From ChocPot-Mid sp043804925 (lineage in GTDB: Bacteria; Bacteroidota; Ignavibacteria; Kapaibacteriales; UBA2268): a stretch of 64,000 nt of DNA. The notes under the pieces are model-generated. The model was given only the letters and a program-made list of their open reading frames with translations, did not search any database and was not told the origin of the DNA. This document shows, one piece after another, positions 43,466-51,930 of this stretch. The stretch is taken from the NCBI GenBank assembly GCA_043804925.1, contig JAZDIP010000048.1, positions 19,686 to 83,685 on the forward strand. Direction: 5' to 3'. The translations under genes were made by a program, and so were the position numbers. Numbering within the stretch: position 1 is the first letter of the stretch; each line of letters opens with the position of its first letter.

Positions 43466-44395
43466 TTACATCTTCTCCGGAATATTTGAAACAACTTCTC
43501 CCCATGTTTTTGTACCGTCAGAATCAACGTGAACTGCTGACCAACTTACAGGATAAGCCAATTGCCTTCCGAGTTTTTCTGCCAATATCGAACCAGGTGT
43601 ATTTTCTCCATCTTCCCATCTGACCGAATGATATAAAAAATATTTCATATACATATGGCTCATGTGAGTAAATGGTAAATACATAATGAATAATGCAGCT
43701 ATTATTAAGTGCCATACAGCTATAGCAGTAAAATCAACTAATGCAGAAAAGCTAATCATAGAAGCATAAAATCCGGTCATAGTATTAACAAATTCATTCC
43801 CGCTCATCAACCATAAGAGTACAGTCAGATATATCGCTCCAATAAATATTATGTTAAAATAATGGCTCAAAGAACTGTGTTTCCTTAATCCGTTATCAAC
43901 AATCCTTGAGAACATCAACCGTATTGCACCAAATACTCCCATAATCGAAGCCGTCCAGGCTATTGCCAATATCAAATAGTAAAGTATCAAAGCGATGCCG
44001 GATGAATCAGGTGTAACAGGATTCCCGGTCAATTGAAATATCCCACCAATAAATAACAATACCATATTCGTTATCATCATATACAAACCAAAATGAAACG
44101 GGAATGTCCCAATCCATAAGCTTCTGTTAAATTCCCAGACGGCTTTCAGAAAAACAATTTCTGTCCCCATTTCTTTCCATTCATTAAAATGGTCTTTCTT
44201 ATGTTCCTTTTTCCACCATTCATTTTCCTCGAGTTTTGAACCGCCATAGCTTGCTCTCCCTTTTTCATGAGGAACCGGATAAAGCTCCCACCGTAGATGT
44301 ACGGGCATATTAGCAACTTTGATTATTTTAGAAATTGATGCCACAAAAAAGATCAAAATCGCAACATAACATAATATTTGTATTAATATCATCAA
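43466..44395 (-). CDS. dsrM: DsrM, membrane b-type cytochrome subunit
   Basis: A 309-residue protein with about six hydrophobic segments and a NarI-like pattern, including LWIGTFPFHFGLYMMIT, RKHSSLSHYFNIIFIG, AIWHLIIAALFI-like and YLPFTHMSHMYMKYFLYH segments with histidines for haem b. It should oxidise menaquinol and pass electrons to DsrK. The typical partners DsrJ, DsrO and DsrP are not encoded nearby, as in the simpler DsrMK-only complexes of some sulfate reducers. Confidence 0.9.
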   Translation of the reverse strand: MMILIQILCYVAILIFFVASISKIIKVANMPVHLRWELYPVPHEKGRASYGGSKLEENEWWKKEHKKDHFNEWKEMGTEIVFLKAVWEFNRSLWIGTFPFHFGLYMMITNMVLLFIGGIFQLTGNPVTPDSSGIALILYYLILAIAWTASIMGVFGAIRLMFSRIVDNGLRKHSSLSHYFNIIFIGAIYLTVLLWLMSGNEFVNTMTGFYASMISFSALVDFTAIAVWHLIIAALFIMYLPFTHMSHMYMKYFLYHSVRWEDGENTPGSILAEKLGRQLAYPVSWSAVHVDSDGTKTWGEVVSNIPEKM

Positions 44396-44449
44396 CCACT
44401 ACTCCATAAATATTCTGAATAAATCTTCCTATATCCTGATTTTTTAAAA

Positions 44450-44498
44450 GAAGAGTTCACTTAGGTACAAATTAATAATTGTTATAAATGAACTCTTC
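44450..44498 (-). terminator. hairpin between dsrC and dsrM
   Basis: GAAGAGTTCA (44450-44459) and TGAACTCTTC (44489-44498) are perfect inverse repeats with a 29-base loop. On the minus strand the stem is followed by TTTTAAAAAA. It could attenuate or end the dsrC transcript before dsrMK, giving dsrC a higher level than dsrMK. Confidence 0.55.
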
Positions 44499-44605
44499 AT
44501 AATAGCTTAAACCGGAATAAAACAAATCAAAGTTACTTTTGATATATCATTTAAATGATTAAATCTAATATCTCAAACTTAAAAAATTTTATCTTGATTA
44601 TAACA

Positions 44606-44923
44606 TTATACACAACCGGTTGGCTTAGCCAATCCTGCTACCTTACAAGCACCTTTTGCAGGTCCTGAAGGGAACAATTCATAAACTTTCTTCAAAGGAA
44701 ATCCGGTTTCCTTGCAAAGTTTACGAATCATCGGTGCTATACCGTATTGTTGGAAATAATCACGCAAATAGTTAACTAATTTCCAATGTTCTTCCGTTAA
44801 TTCAGCTACATCTTCTGTTGATGCTAAAGCTAATGCAACTTCTTCGTTCCATTCTTCGGGATTTTCCATGAAGCCGTCTTCATCAACTTCAATCTTTACA
44901 TTTTTCCATTCAAAAATAGGCAT
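44606..44923 (-). CDS. dsrC: DsrC, sulfur-carrier partner of DsrAB
   Basis: A 105-residue protein of standard length. The C-terminal arm ends GPAKGACKVAGLAKPTGCV, with both redox cysteines present: the penultimate residue and the one 11 positions earlier. They form the trisulfide with sulfite-derived sulfur in the DsrAB reaction. A GGAGG site precedes the ATG. Its place between dsrL and dsrMK fits transfer of DsrC-trisulfide to DsrK. Confidence 0.97.
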   Translation of the reverse strand: MPIFEWKNVKIEVDEDGFMENPEEWNEEVALALASTEDVAELTEEHWKLVNYLRDYFQQYGIAPMIRKLCKETGFPLKKVYELFPSGPAKGACKVAGLAKPTGCV

Positions 44924-44982
44924 TTTAACCTCCTTTAAAATTATTTTAAAAACTATTGTTAGAGAAATCTCTTTTTATTATC

Positions 44983-46725
44983 TTATTGATATATCACTTT
45001 ACCGTCTTCACCTCTCGGTACAAACCTTCCTGTCATTGGGTCTTTCATCTCGATATAACCGCAAGGACATGCTTCTGCACATTTGTTACAACCTTTGCAA
45101 AGGTCAAGTTTATAAGTGTATCTCTGGAATTTTTCCAAAGGTTTGTGAATCACTTGGTCTTGACACATACTCCAGCAGGTACCGCAATCAAAACAACTAC
45201 CACAGCTAAAACAACGTGTAGCTTCTTCATTCACCTGTTCTTCTGTTAGAGTACTTGTAATTTCTTTATCCAGGTATTTCAATCTTTCTTCAGGAGATAA
45301 ATGTGTTGCCTGAACCCTGAGTTTATCAGCATAATAAGACATAACTATTCTGTTTTGCTTTACAATTTCTTCTTCAGGTTCCTGCTCCGGTTCAATCCCC
45401 CTGAAGTTGCAGTGAATAGTTTCTGCGGCTTTCCTCCCTTGGAATATAGCTATTGTTACCAAACCTAAATTTATAACATCGCCACCTGAAAAAGTTTTAT
45501 CGAGACAACCTTTGAATCTTTCATCAACCTTAACCCAATCCTTTCCTTCATGAAGATTGTCCAAACCATCAAAATTAGGTTCCTGGCTAATAGCAGGTAT
45601 GAGTAATGAACAATCAATAGTAATTGTCTTTCCTTCAACAGGAACAGGTCTTCTGCGACCTGAAGAATCAGGTTCACCTAATTCTGTTACTTGACAAATC
45701 ATCTGTGCAACTTTGTCTCCATTCATTATCAATTCTTTCGGTGCAACAAGAAAATGGAATTTAATTCCCTCTTCTTCTGCTCCAACTATTTCTTCTTCGA
45801 TTGCAGGCATTTCGTTTCTTGTTCTTCTGTAAACGATAGTTACGTCTGCACCTAATCTCTTTGCAATTCTTGCGGCATCAATCGCAGTATCTCCGCCACC
45901 AACAACCAAAACTTGAGCACCGACATCTACAGTTCTTCCGGAATTTATTCTGTTTAAAAACTCAACACCTGACATTACATTTGGAGCATCTTCATTTTCA
46001 AGTCCTAATCTTTTACCTGCATGAGCGCCTATTCCAACAAAAATTGCATCATAATCTTCCTGCAGTTTTTCATAGGGAATATCTTTACCAATTATAGTAT
46101 TATATTTTATATCAACACCTAATTTCAGGATTCTGTCAATTTCTTTGTCTAAAATTTCCGGGGGAAGACGATAATCAGGAATACCATATCTCAACATACC
46201 GCCTGCTTTACTGAATGCTTCAAAAATGGAAATATTTTCGTAGCCCTGTCGTGCTAATTGAAATGCACATGACAGACCTGCCGGTCCCGAACCGATAATT
46301 GCTATTTTTTCGGAATGTTTTTCATCCGTTAATTTGGAAATTGGAAAATCATGCTCGATTGCATAATCACCGACAAATCTTTCAATATTGTTTATCGAAA
46401 CAGAACCGTCTTTGTATTGTCTGTTGCATTCACCTTCGCAAGGATGCGGACAAACCCTACCGCATGTTGCCGGCATAGGATTCCTTTCGATTAATAAATC
46501 ATAAGCTAATTTATATGATTCAGGGTACGTTCTTCCGCTATCTACTGTTTGTGCTATTGTCGTTACAATTTCTCTTATCTTTGTACCATTTGGACAAGCA
46601 GACCGGCAAGGTGGCATTTTTTCCACTTGCTCAGGCCTTAAAGGAGATGTGTCAACTCCCGAACCACCGGATGAAGCTCTTCCTCCGAACCTTCCAACTT
46701 TCTTTTTCTTTACTGCTATTGCCAT
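44983..46725 (-). CDS. dsrL: DsrL, NAD(P)H:acceptor oxidoreductase of the Dsr system
   Basis: A 580-residue protein homologous to GltD-type glutamate synthase small subunits. An N-terminal iron-sulfur region (CRSACPNGTKI, CGRVCPHPCEGECNRQ) precedes FAD motifs (IAIIGSGPAGLSCAFQLARQG) and an NAD(P)H motif (VLVVGGGDTAIDAARIAKRLG with YRRTRNEMPA). At the C-terminus there is a Cys-rich segment CFSCGSCFDCGTCWSMC and a ferredoxin domain CKGCNKCAEACPCG. DsrL interacts with DsrAB and links it to NAD(P)H. It is common in sulfur oxidisers but also found in some sulfate or sulfite reducers; here it co-occurs with dsrD. Confidence 0.92.
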   Translation of the reverse strand: MAIAVKKKKVGRFGGRASSGGSGVDTSPLRPEQVEKMPPCRSACPNGTKIREIVTTIAQTVDSGRTYPESYKLAYDLLIERNPMPATCGRVCPHPCEGECNRQYKDGSVSINNIERFVGDYAIEHDFPISKLTDEKHSEKIAIIGSGPAGLSCAFQLARQGYENISIFEAFSKAGGMLRYGIPDYRLPPEILDKEIDRILKLGVDIKYNTIIGKDIPYEKLQEDYDAIFVGIGAHAGKRLGLENEDAPNVMSGVEFLNRINSGRTVDVGAQVLVVGGGDTAIDAARIAKRLGADVTIVYRRTRNEMPAIEEEIVGAEEEGIKFHFLVAPKELIMNGDKVAQMICQVTELGEPDSSGRRRPVPVEGKTITIDCSLLIPAISQEPNFDGLDNLHEGKDWVKVDERFKGCLDKTFSGGDVINLGLVTIAIFQGRKAAETIHCNFRGIEPEQEPEEEIVKQNRIVMSYYADKLRVQATHLSPEERLKYLDKEITSTLTEEQVNEEATRCFSCGSCFDCGTCWSMCQDQVIHKPLEKFQRYTYKLDLCKGCNKCAEACPCGYIEMKDPMTGRFVPRGEDGKVIYQ

Positions 46726-46895
46726 TTATTACTCCTTATAGTTTCATCAAATATCATATTTTTCTCTTTAGCTTTTCTATGAAATTTGATTTACTTCATT
46801 TATATTTTAACATTATTTATTTTCTTCTACAAATATTCAATCGCCCTGCGATTGTTTCTTCAATTAAAATTAAAAAATCCCCCTTTTCCCTTTTC

Positions 46896-47333
46896 TTAAA
46901 CTTTTCCGTAAGGATATAATCCTTTTTTTACTTTTTCAATTTCTTCAAGTAGTTGATTATGTTTTTGTTCATCAACTAATAAATATCTTAATAAATATTT
47001 AGCTAAAGACGATGTTGTTTCGTTCATCGCTTTTTCAGCCAACTCTATAGTTTTTCTTTCAAGTTTATCGTGTTCCTCAACTAATTCCCAAAACATGTTT
47101 AGTTCGTTCAAATCAAGTGAAACTGTCCCTTTTTCAAAATTGTCAATAATCAATTGCTGAACTCTTTTGTGCATTGCCGAATCCTGCCTGATAATTTCCA
47201 TTATTAACTTTATCAAAGGATTATCTGCCTTCTTAATAATTTTTGAAGTGTTCCTGACAGCATCATCCTCTATCAATTGCCATTCACGCAAAACCTTTAT
47301 TAAATTTCTTATTGCATCTTTGTTTGTCGGCAT
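46896..47333 (-). CDS. ferritin-like four-helix protein in the dsr cluster
   Basis: A 145-residue, almost fully helical protein with charged residues in a four-helix arrangement: EDDAVRN, RQDSAMHKRVQQL, LVEEHDKLERKTIEL and LVDEQKHNQLLEEIEKVKKG. The spacing of E, D and H is like that of di-iron or ferritin-like bundles. It lies between dsrN (3 bases) and dsrL, so it is surely expressed with the sulfite reductase. I do not recognise a named dsr gene with this product; metal storage, oxygen protection or redox roles are all possible. Confidence 0.7.
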   Translation of the reverse strand: MPTNKDAIRNLIKVLREWQLIEDDAVRNTSKIIKKADNPLIKLIMEIIRQDSAMHKRVQQLIIDNFEKGTVSLDLNELNMFWELVEEHDKLERKTIELAEKAMNETTSSLAKYLLRYLLVDEQKHNQLLEEIEKVKKGLYPYGKV

Positions 47334-47336
47334 TTC

Positions 47337-48782
47337 TTATCGCTTATTTAAATTTGCTATTCTTAACATTCCTTCTGCCCATTCTTTGCATCCTAGAGCA
47401 TGTATGTGAATATAAGTACCAAAAACGTTCTTATAAATAATACCATCCCTTCTGTTATAAGAACCAACTCCTCTTTTTACATCCATGCAAGTTTTTATCC
47501 TGTCATCCCATTCAATAATTGATGAATAATGAAATTCATGCCCTTTGATAACAGTTCCTTTCTCATAAAAAGGATTATCTTCATCAATTATCACTTCACT
47601 ATATCCGTGACCTACAGGTTTTTCATTCATTTTAAATTTTACAGGACAAATACCACACAAGTTATATTCCTTATTATCAATATCAATAGACTTTCCTAAA
47701 TAAATCAAACCACCACATTCAGCATACACCGGTAAACCGTTCTCAACAGCAGTTTTTAAAGATTCCATCATCTCATTGTTTTCTGATAAAAGTTCAATAT
47801 TACTTTCAGGAAATCCACCTCCTATATATAAAGCGTCTATTTCCGGAAGTTGTTTGTCTTCGTAAGAAGATATCTTTATCAACTCTGCACCTGCATTTTT
47901 TAAAACTTCCAAATTTTCAGGATAATAAAACGAAAAAACTCTGTCACAAAAATACCCAATCCTAATTTTTCCCTTCTCCTTTTTCCCTTCTCCTTTATCT
48001 TCTTTCTTGTCATCCTGAGCTTGTCGAAGGATGTTCCTCTCTTCATTAGTAATTAGTAATTGGTAATTAGTAATTAAATTTTTGTCTGCTGTCTTTCCTA
48101 TCACCAAAACTTTGTCGGTATCAATATAATCAGCTATTGCTTGCTTAGAGATATCAATCGCTTTTTCGGCAAAATCATATTCACTTGGAGTAATCAAACC
48201 CAAATGACGCGATGGCATAATCTCCGAATCCAATTTCGGAATAGCTCCAATCACAGGAATACCGGTAATATCTTCAATTGTATCCCTGATTATTTTTTCA
48301 TGCCTCTTCCCTGCTACCTGATTAATTATAACTCCGGCAATGTTCAAATCAGAGTCCATCAATTTGCAGCCAAGTACTAAAGCGGCAGCAGTTCTCGTGA
48401 TTTTTTTCACAGTCAGAACTAAAACAACCGGACATCCCAACAACTTAGCCAACTCGGCAGAGCTATGCGAACCCGCATTATCAAATCCATCGAAAAGCCC
48501 ACGGTTGCCTTCAATAATATTAATGTCGTTATTTTTTGCATTTTTAACAAATGAATTGACAACACTATCTTTGGGAATCAGATAAGTATCGAGGTTTCTT
48601 ACTTCCTTACCGCTTGCCACTCTTAACCAGGCTGAATCAATATAATCAGGACCTTTCTTAAAAGCAGCAACCTTCAATCCGGTATCTTTAAAATACCTGA
48701 CGAGTCCGCATGAAACAAAAGTTTTCCCGGAATCTCCGCCTAAACCGGCAATCAATATTCTTGGAAGTTCAATCAAACCCAT
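47337..48782 (-). CDS. dsrN: DsrN, siroheme amidating enzyme (cobyrinate a,c-diamide synthase family)
   Basis: A 481-residue CobB-type protein. The P-loop is IAGLGGDSGKTFVSCGL (about 11-27), and the synthase core has KGPDYIDSAWL and EGNRGLFDG. The C-terminal class I glutamine amidotransferase has YIGGGFPE and its cysteine in VYAECGGLIYLGKS; the histidine is in KGHEFHYS. DsrN makes the amidated siroheme of dissimilatory sulfite reductase. Residues about 235-272, in the linker between the domains, are encoded by dispersed repeats (7-bp TAATTAG units and the AGCTTGTCGAAGGATG palindrome), giving ITNYQLLITNE and ILRQAQDDK. Confidence 0.92.
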   Translation of the reverse strand: MGLIELPRILIAGLGGDSGKTFVSCGLVRYFKDTGLKVAAFKKGPDYIDSAWLRVASGKEVRNLDTYLIPKDSVVNSFVKNAKNNDINIIEGNRGLFDGFDNAGSHSSAELAKLLGCPVVLVLTVKKITRTAAALVLGCKLMDSDLNIAGVIINQVAGKRHEKIIRDTIEDITGIPVIGAIPKLDSEIMPSRHLGLITPSEYDFAEKAIDISKQAIADYIDTDKVLVIGKTADKNLITNYQLLITNEERNILRQAQDDKKEDKGEGKKEKGKIRIGYFCDRVFSFYYPENLEVLKNAGAELIKISSYEDKQLPEIDALYIGGGFPESNIELLSENNEMMESLKTAVENGLPVYAECGGLIYLGKSIDIDNKEYNLCGICPVKFKMNEKPVGHGYSEVIIDEDNPFYEKGTVIKGHEFHYSSIIEWDDRIKTCMDVKRGVGSYNRRDGIIYKNVFGTYIHIHALGCKEWAEGMLRIANLNKR

Positions 48783-49165
48783 ATCAATTTTTAAAGAACA
48801 AGCTAAAACATCTATTGTTGCATATTATCTTCATTTTTCATAATCTTGTCGTCCTGAACTTGTCGAAGGATGAATTCTAAAATAACGTTTCGCTGTTTCG
48901 CGTTTCGTTGTTTCACAAATATTCAAATACCCAACAAAAAATATTCCGCCATCCTATCCTATTTTCTAATTTCAATCTTCTAATAAACCTGCCTCCTTCG
49001 TCGCTTTTCATTTTTTCGGAGCTACGGAAGGATGTAATACGCCGAAGGAGGCAATAAACATCAACTAATACTTAACTTAGCATCAACATAAAAACTCTTT
49101 TCAATTTAATCAATTGTTAATTGTTAATTGTTAATTGTTAATTGTTAATTGCTAATTGCTAATTG
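48783..49165. repeat. repeat-filled spacer between dsrD and dsrN
   Basis: The 383-base spacer has no gene. It contains the dispersed palindrome piece TTGTCGAAGGATG (about 48857), 7-8-bp GTTTCGC-type repeats (about 48888-48918), an 11-base perfect inverted repeat TGCCTCCTTCG/CGAAGGAGGCA (about 48990-49053), and at 49105-49165 a clean 7-bp array of TTGTTAA units that runs into the end of dsrD. Confidence 0.7.
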
Positions 49166-49414
49166 TTACTCATTGGCTGCACCTTCTACGTGAGGAACTT
49201 CTATATAGCTTCCTCCAAAGTAAGTATAGACCAATTTTCCGCTTTCAATCAATTCTTTGATTGCTTCCTTACCTTCTTTTCTTTTGTCGTACTCGTCACC
49301 GTAAGTTTCTTCACAAGCTTTGTGAAGGTCGGTAGCTTTCCATTTTTTGATACCGGCGCTCTCGCTAACAAGCTTGAACATGGTATCTTTCACTTTGGCA
49401 AGTTCCACAGCCAT
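49166..49414 (-). CDS. dsrD: DsrD
   Basis: An 82-residue winged-helix-like protein, MAVELAKVKDTMFKLVSESAG with WKATDLHKACEETYGDEYDKRKEGKEAI and a final GGSYIEVPHVEG, the standard DsrD pattern. DsrD is a marker of organisms that reduce sulfite and is reported to stimulate DsrAB activity. It follows dsrB by 17 bases. Confidence 0.94.
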   Translation of the reverse strand: MAVELAKVKDTMFKLVSESAGIKKWKATDLHKACEETYGDEYDKRKEGKEAIKELIESGKLVYTYFGGSYIEVPHVEGAANE

Positions 49415-49431
49415 TTTAAATCTCCTTTAAA

Positions 49432-50514
49432 TTAATATGTTAAATGTACAGAACGTTTATATGTCAAGCCGGCATGCTTGAAGTCGTCAATATGTTCTTT
49501 CTGGAACTCGATACCGGTTAGTTTAAAGAATTTAGGCCAGCCGATTCTTTCAATCCACTCACCAATTCTTTCATGTTTCCGGGCATTAGCAGCCCACACT
49601 TCGACAATATTCCTAATGGCAGCAGTTACTTCGGGCCATCTTGGAGGATTATTTGGAATAAACGGAATAGCAAGCTTAGAGAACATTGGTTCATGTCTTG
49701 CATTCGATACCTTGCCACCAACCCAGATTGAAATACCGTCATTCAGTGCATCTGCCATAGGCAAAGCCGGACAAACAGTAAAGCAGTTAGCACAGAACAT
49801 ACATTGTTCTTCAATGATTTCAACTGATGGTTTGCCTTCATACGTTGATGGTCTGATAGCAGCAGTAGGACAGGATGCAATAACATTTGGAAGTTCACAC
49901 ATCTTCGGTAAATTCTCCTTGTTGATTTTAGGAGGTCTTCTGTGAATACCAAGAATAGCAATATCCGAGCAATGTACGGCTCCACACATATTCAAGCAGC
50001 AAGCTAAGGCAATTCTAATCTTACCGGGTAATTTCATTTCTTTAAAATACTCGATAAGGTCGTCCATAACAGATTTTACAACACCCGAGGCGTCAGTTGC
50101 AGCAGAGTGGCAATGTACCCAACCCTGGGTATGAATTATACTTGTAATAGCAGTTCCTGTACCGCCAACGGGATGACCAAGTGCTTCCAATTCTTTAATT
50201 AACGGGTCAATGTTTTCTTCTTTTGTCAACAAAAATTCAACGTTATGACGAGAAGTAAATCTCAAATAACCATCTGAATACTTGTCTGCCAATTCTGAAA
50301 ACATTCTGATTTTTTTCGTACTTACCAAACGCGGAGAACCTGCTCTTACAGAATACAATTTAGCACCCGTATCGGAAGTATGAACCAATACTCCTGCTCT
50401 TGGTATTTCATGATGTTTCCACTTACCATAATTCTCCTTAATAATCGGTGGAAGAAACTTCTCATAATGAGGTGGTCCAATATCTGTCAATCTTTTTGGT
50501 TTATCTTCAGCCAT
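49432..50514 (-). CDS. dsrB: dissimilatory sulfite reductase beta subunit
   Basis: A 360-residue subunit. It holds the active siroheme-[4Fe-4S] site, seen as CCLNMCGAVHCSDIAILG and the later CELPNVIASCPTAAIRP. An inserted ferredoxin domain has CMFCANCFTVCPALP. The N-terminus has DIGPPHYEKFLPPIIKENYG. With DsrA it reduces sulfite in an alpha2beta2 complex, giving the DsrC trisulfide. It starts 52 bases after dsrA, with a repeat-like spacer (TTAATTG units). Confidence 0.97.
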   Translation of the reverse strand: MAEDKPKRLTDIGPPHYEKFLPPIIKENYGKWKHHEIPRAGVLVHTSDTGAKLYSVRAGSPRLVSTKKIRMFSELADKYSDGYLRFTSRHNVEFLLTKEENIDPLIKELEALGHPVGGTGTAITSIIHTQGWVHCHSAATDASGVVKSVMDDLIEYFKEMKLPGKIRIALACCLNMCGAVHCSDIAILGIHRRPPKINKENLPKMCELPNVIASCPTAAIRPSTYEGKPSVEIIEEQCMFCANCFTVCPALPMADALNDGISIWVGGKVSNARHEPMFSKLAIPFIPNNPPRWPEVTAAIRNIVEVWAANARKHERIGEWIERIGWPKFFKLTGIEFQKEHIDDFKHAGLTYKRSVHLTY

Positions 50515-50566
50515 TTTTATTATCCTTTTTCATTGTTAATTTTTATTTGTTAATTGTTAATTGATT

Positions 50567-51790
50567 TTACTCTTCTTCAAAATAATCTTCGTAAAATACA
50601 TAGGGATTTTCACGAGGATGGGCAACCATTTCAGGTATTGGTTCCAAGCCAACTTCTTCCATGAAATTACCTAGACCAACTCTTTGCATGAATTCACCGA
50701 TTCTTTCACGATTCTTGCCTTCTTCGCACCACAAATCCCACATCCCTTCAATGAAATCCCAGAAATTTAAATCTTCTCCGGACTGTTTTATCATAATATC
50801 GTCAAACGGTTCTTCAATTTTCATAAACGGAATAAAAACCGATGATAATAAAGCACCTTCAACGATTGGTGCTTTTGCCCCAATAAGCACAACTGCACCT
50901 CGGTCTTTACCCGGAGCCAATGCTTTAGGCATTACATTAATACAGTGCATGCAATGGCGGCAACTGCTATTGTCAATTTCCAAATTTTTACCATCCCATT
51001 TCATACATTTACCAGGACAATTTAATATAATATCATTGAAAATATCCGTACCGTTGTTTGCATATTCCCTGACCATATCCATATCAACCTGTATTTCATC
51101 GCGCCATGTTCCAATAATAGATATATCTGAGCGAGCTACAGAAGCTACGCAGTCATTCGGGCATCCTGACATCTTAAACTTCATTTTGTATGGAAATGCA
51201 GGCCTGTGAATTTCATCCTGAAATTTTTGAGTAATATAATAAGTTAACGCCATTGTATCATAACAAGCCCATTCACAACGTGCTTTGCCGCAACAGCAAC
51301 TTGGTGTTCTAACATCTGAACCTGAACCACCAATATCAAAACCTTCATGGGCAAGTTCCTGAAATGTTGGTTCTAAATCTTCAGTCCGGCAACCGAGCAA
51401 CACAATGTCTCCTGTAGAGCCATGCATATTCGTCATACCAGAGCCGTTCCTGTCCCAAATATCGCAAATCTTACGTAGCGCATCTGATGTATAGAACCAA
51501 CCAGCCGGTTGATTGATACGCATTGTATGGAAATGTGAAATTGATGGATACTTTTCAGCTAAATCAGTGTAACGGCCTATTACACCTCCACCATAACCCA
51601 TAACGCCAACAATACCCCCGTGCTTCCAATGCCCCATCCTTTCATTATAGGATTGCTCAAGCAAACCTAATAAATCATTCGACATCGCATTGTTCTCGGC
51701 AGCAAATTTAATTTCTTTAACGAAACTTGGCCATTCCCCCTTCTCGAGTTCATCGAGCATCGGGGTTTCATACTTTTTTTCAACTGCCAT
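50567..51790 (-). CDS. dsrA: dissimilatory sulfite reductase alpha subunit
   Basis: A 407-residue protein with the family motifs YGGGVIGRYTDLAEKYP, TPSCCCGKARCEWACYDT and KMSGCPNDCVASVARSD (cluster and siroheme ligands). The ferredoxin insertion reads NCPGKCMKW...SSCRHCMHCINVMPKAL. Length and motifs are normal. A GGAG site precedes the start, and 140 bases of AT-rich spacer separate it from qmoC, so a separate dsrABD promoter is likely but no clear box was found. Confidence 0.97.
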   Translation of the reverse strand: MAVEKKYETPMLDELEKGEWPSFVKEIKFAAENNAMSNDLLGLLEQSYNERMGHWKHGGIVGVMGYGGGVIGRYTDLAEKYPSISHFHTMRINQPAGWFYTSDALRKICDIWDRNGSGMTNMHGSTGDIVLLGCRTEDLEPTFQELAHEGFDIGGSGSDVRTPSCCCGKARCEWACYDTMALTYYITQKFQDEIHRPAFPYKMKFKMSGCPNDCVASVARSDISIIGTWRDEIQVDMDMVREYANNGTDIFNDIILNCPGKCMKWDGKNLEIDNSSCRHCMHCINVMPKALAPGKDRGAVVLIGAKAPIVEGALLSSVFIPFMKIEEPFDDIMIKQSGEDLNFWDFIEGMWDLWCEEGKNRERIGEFMQRVGLGNFMEEVGLEPIPEMVAHPRENPYVFYEDYFEEE

Positions 51791-51930
51791 TTCTACTCCT
51801 TTAATTATTTAATGTTACTAATTCAGTTATAATAAAAAAATTTAATTTATTTGTTCATTTATTTTATTTTTTCAAAACAATATTTTCCCTTCTCCCAATA
51901 ATCCGGAGCTTGTCGAAGGATGACAAATTC

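Noticed and set aside
45861..46097. His/Gln/Leu-rich frame opposite dsrL
   Set aside because: It is the complement of coding repeats in dsrL, with no independent evidence.
48886..49165. CRISPR-like array from regularly spaced TTGTTAA units
   Set aside because: The units are 7 bases with no spacers, so this is a simple tandem repeat.
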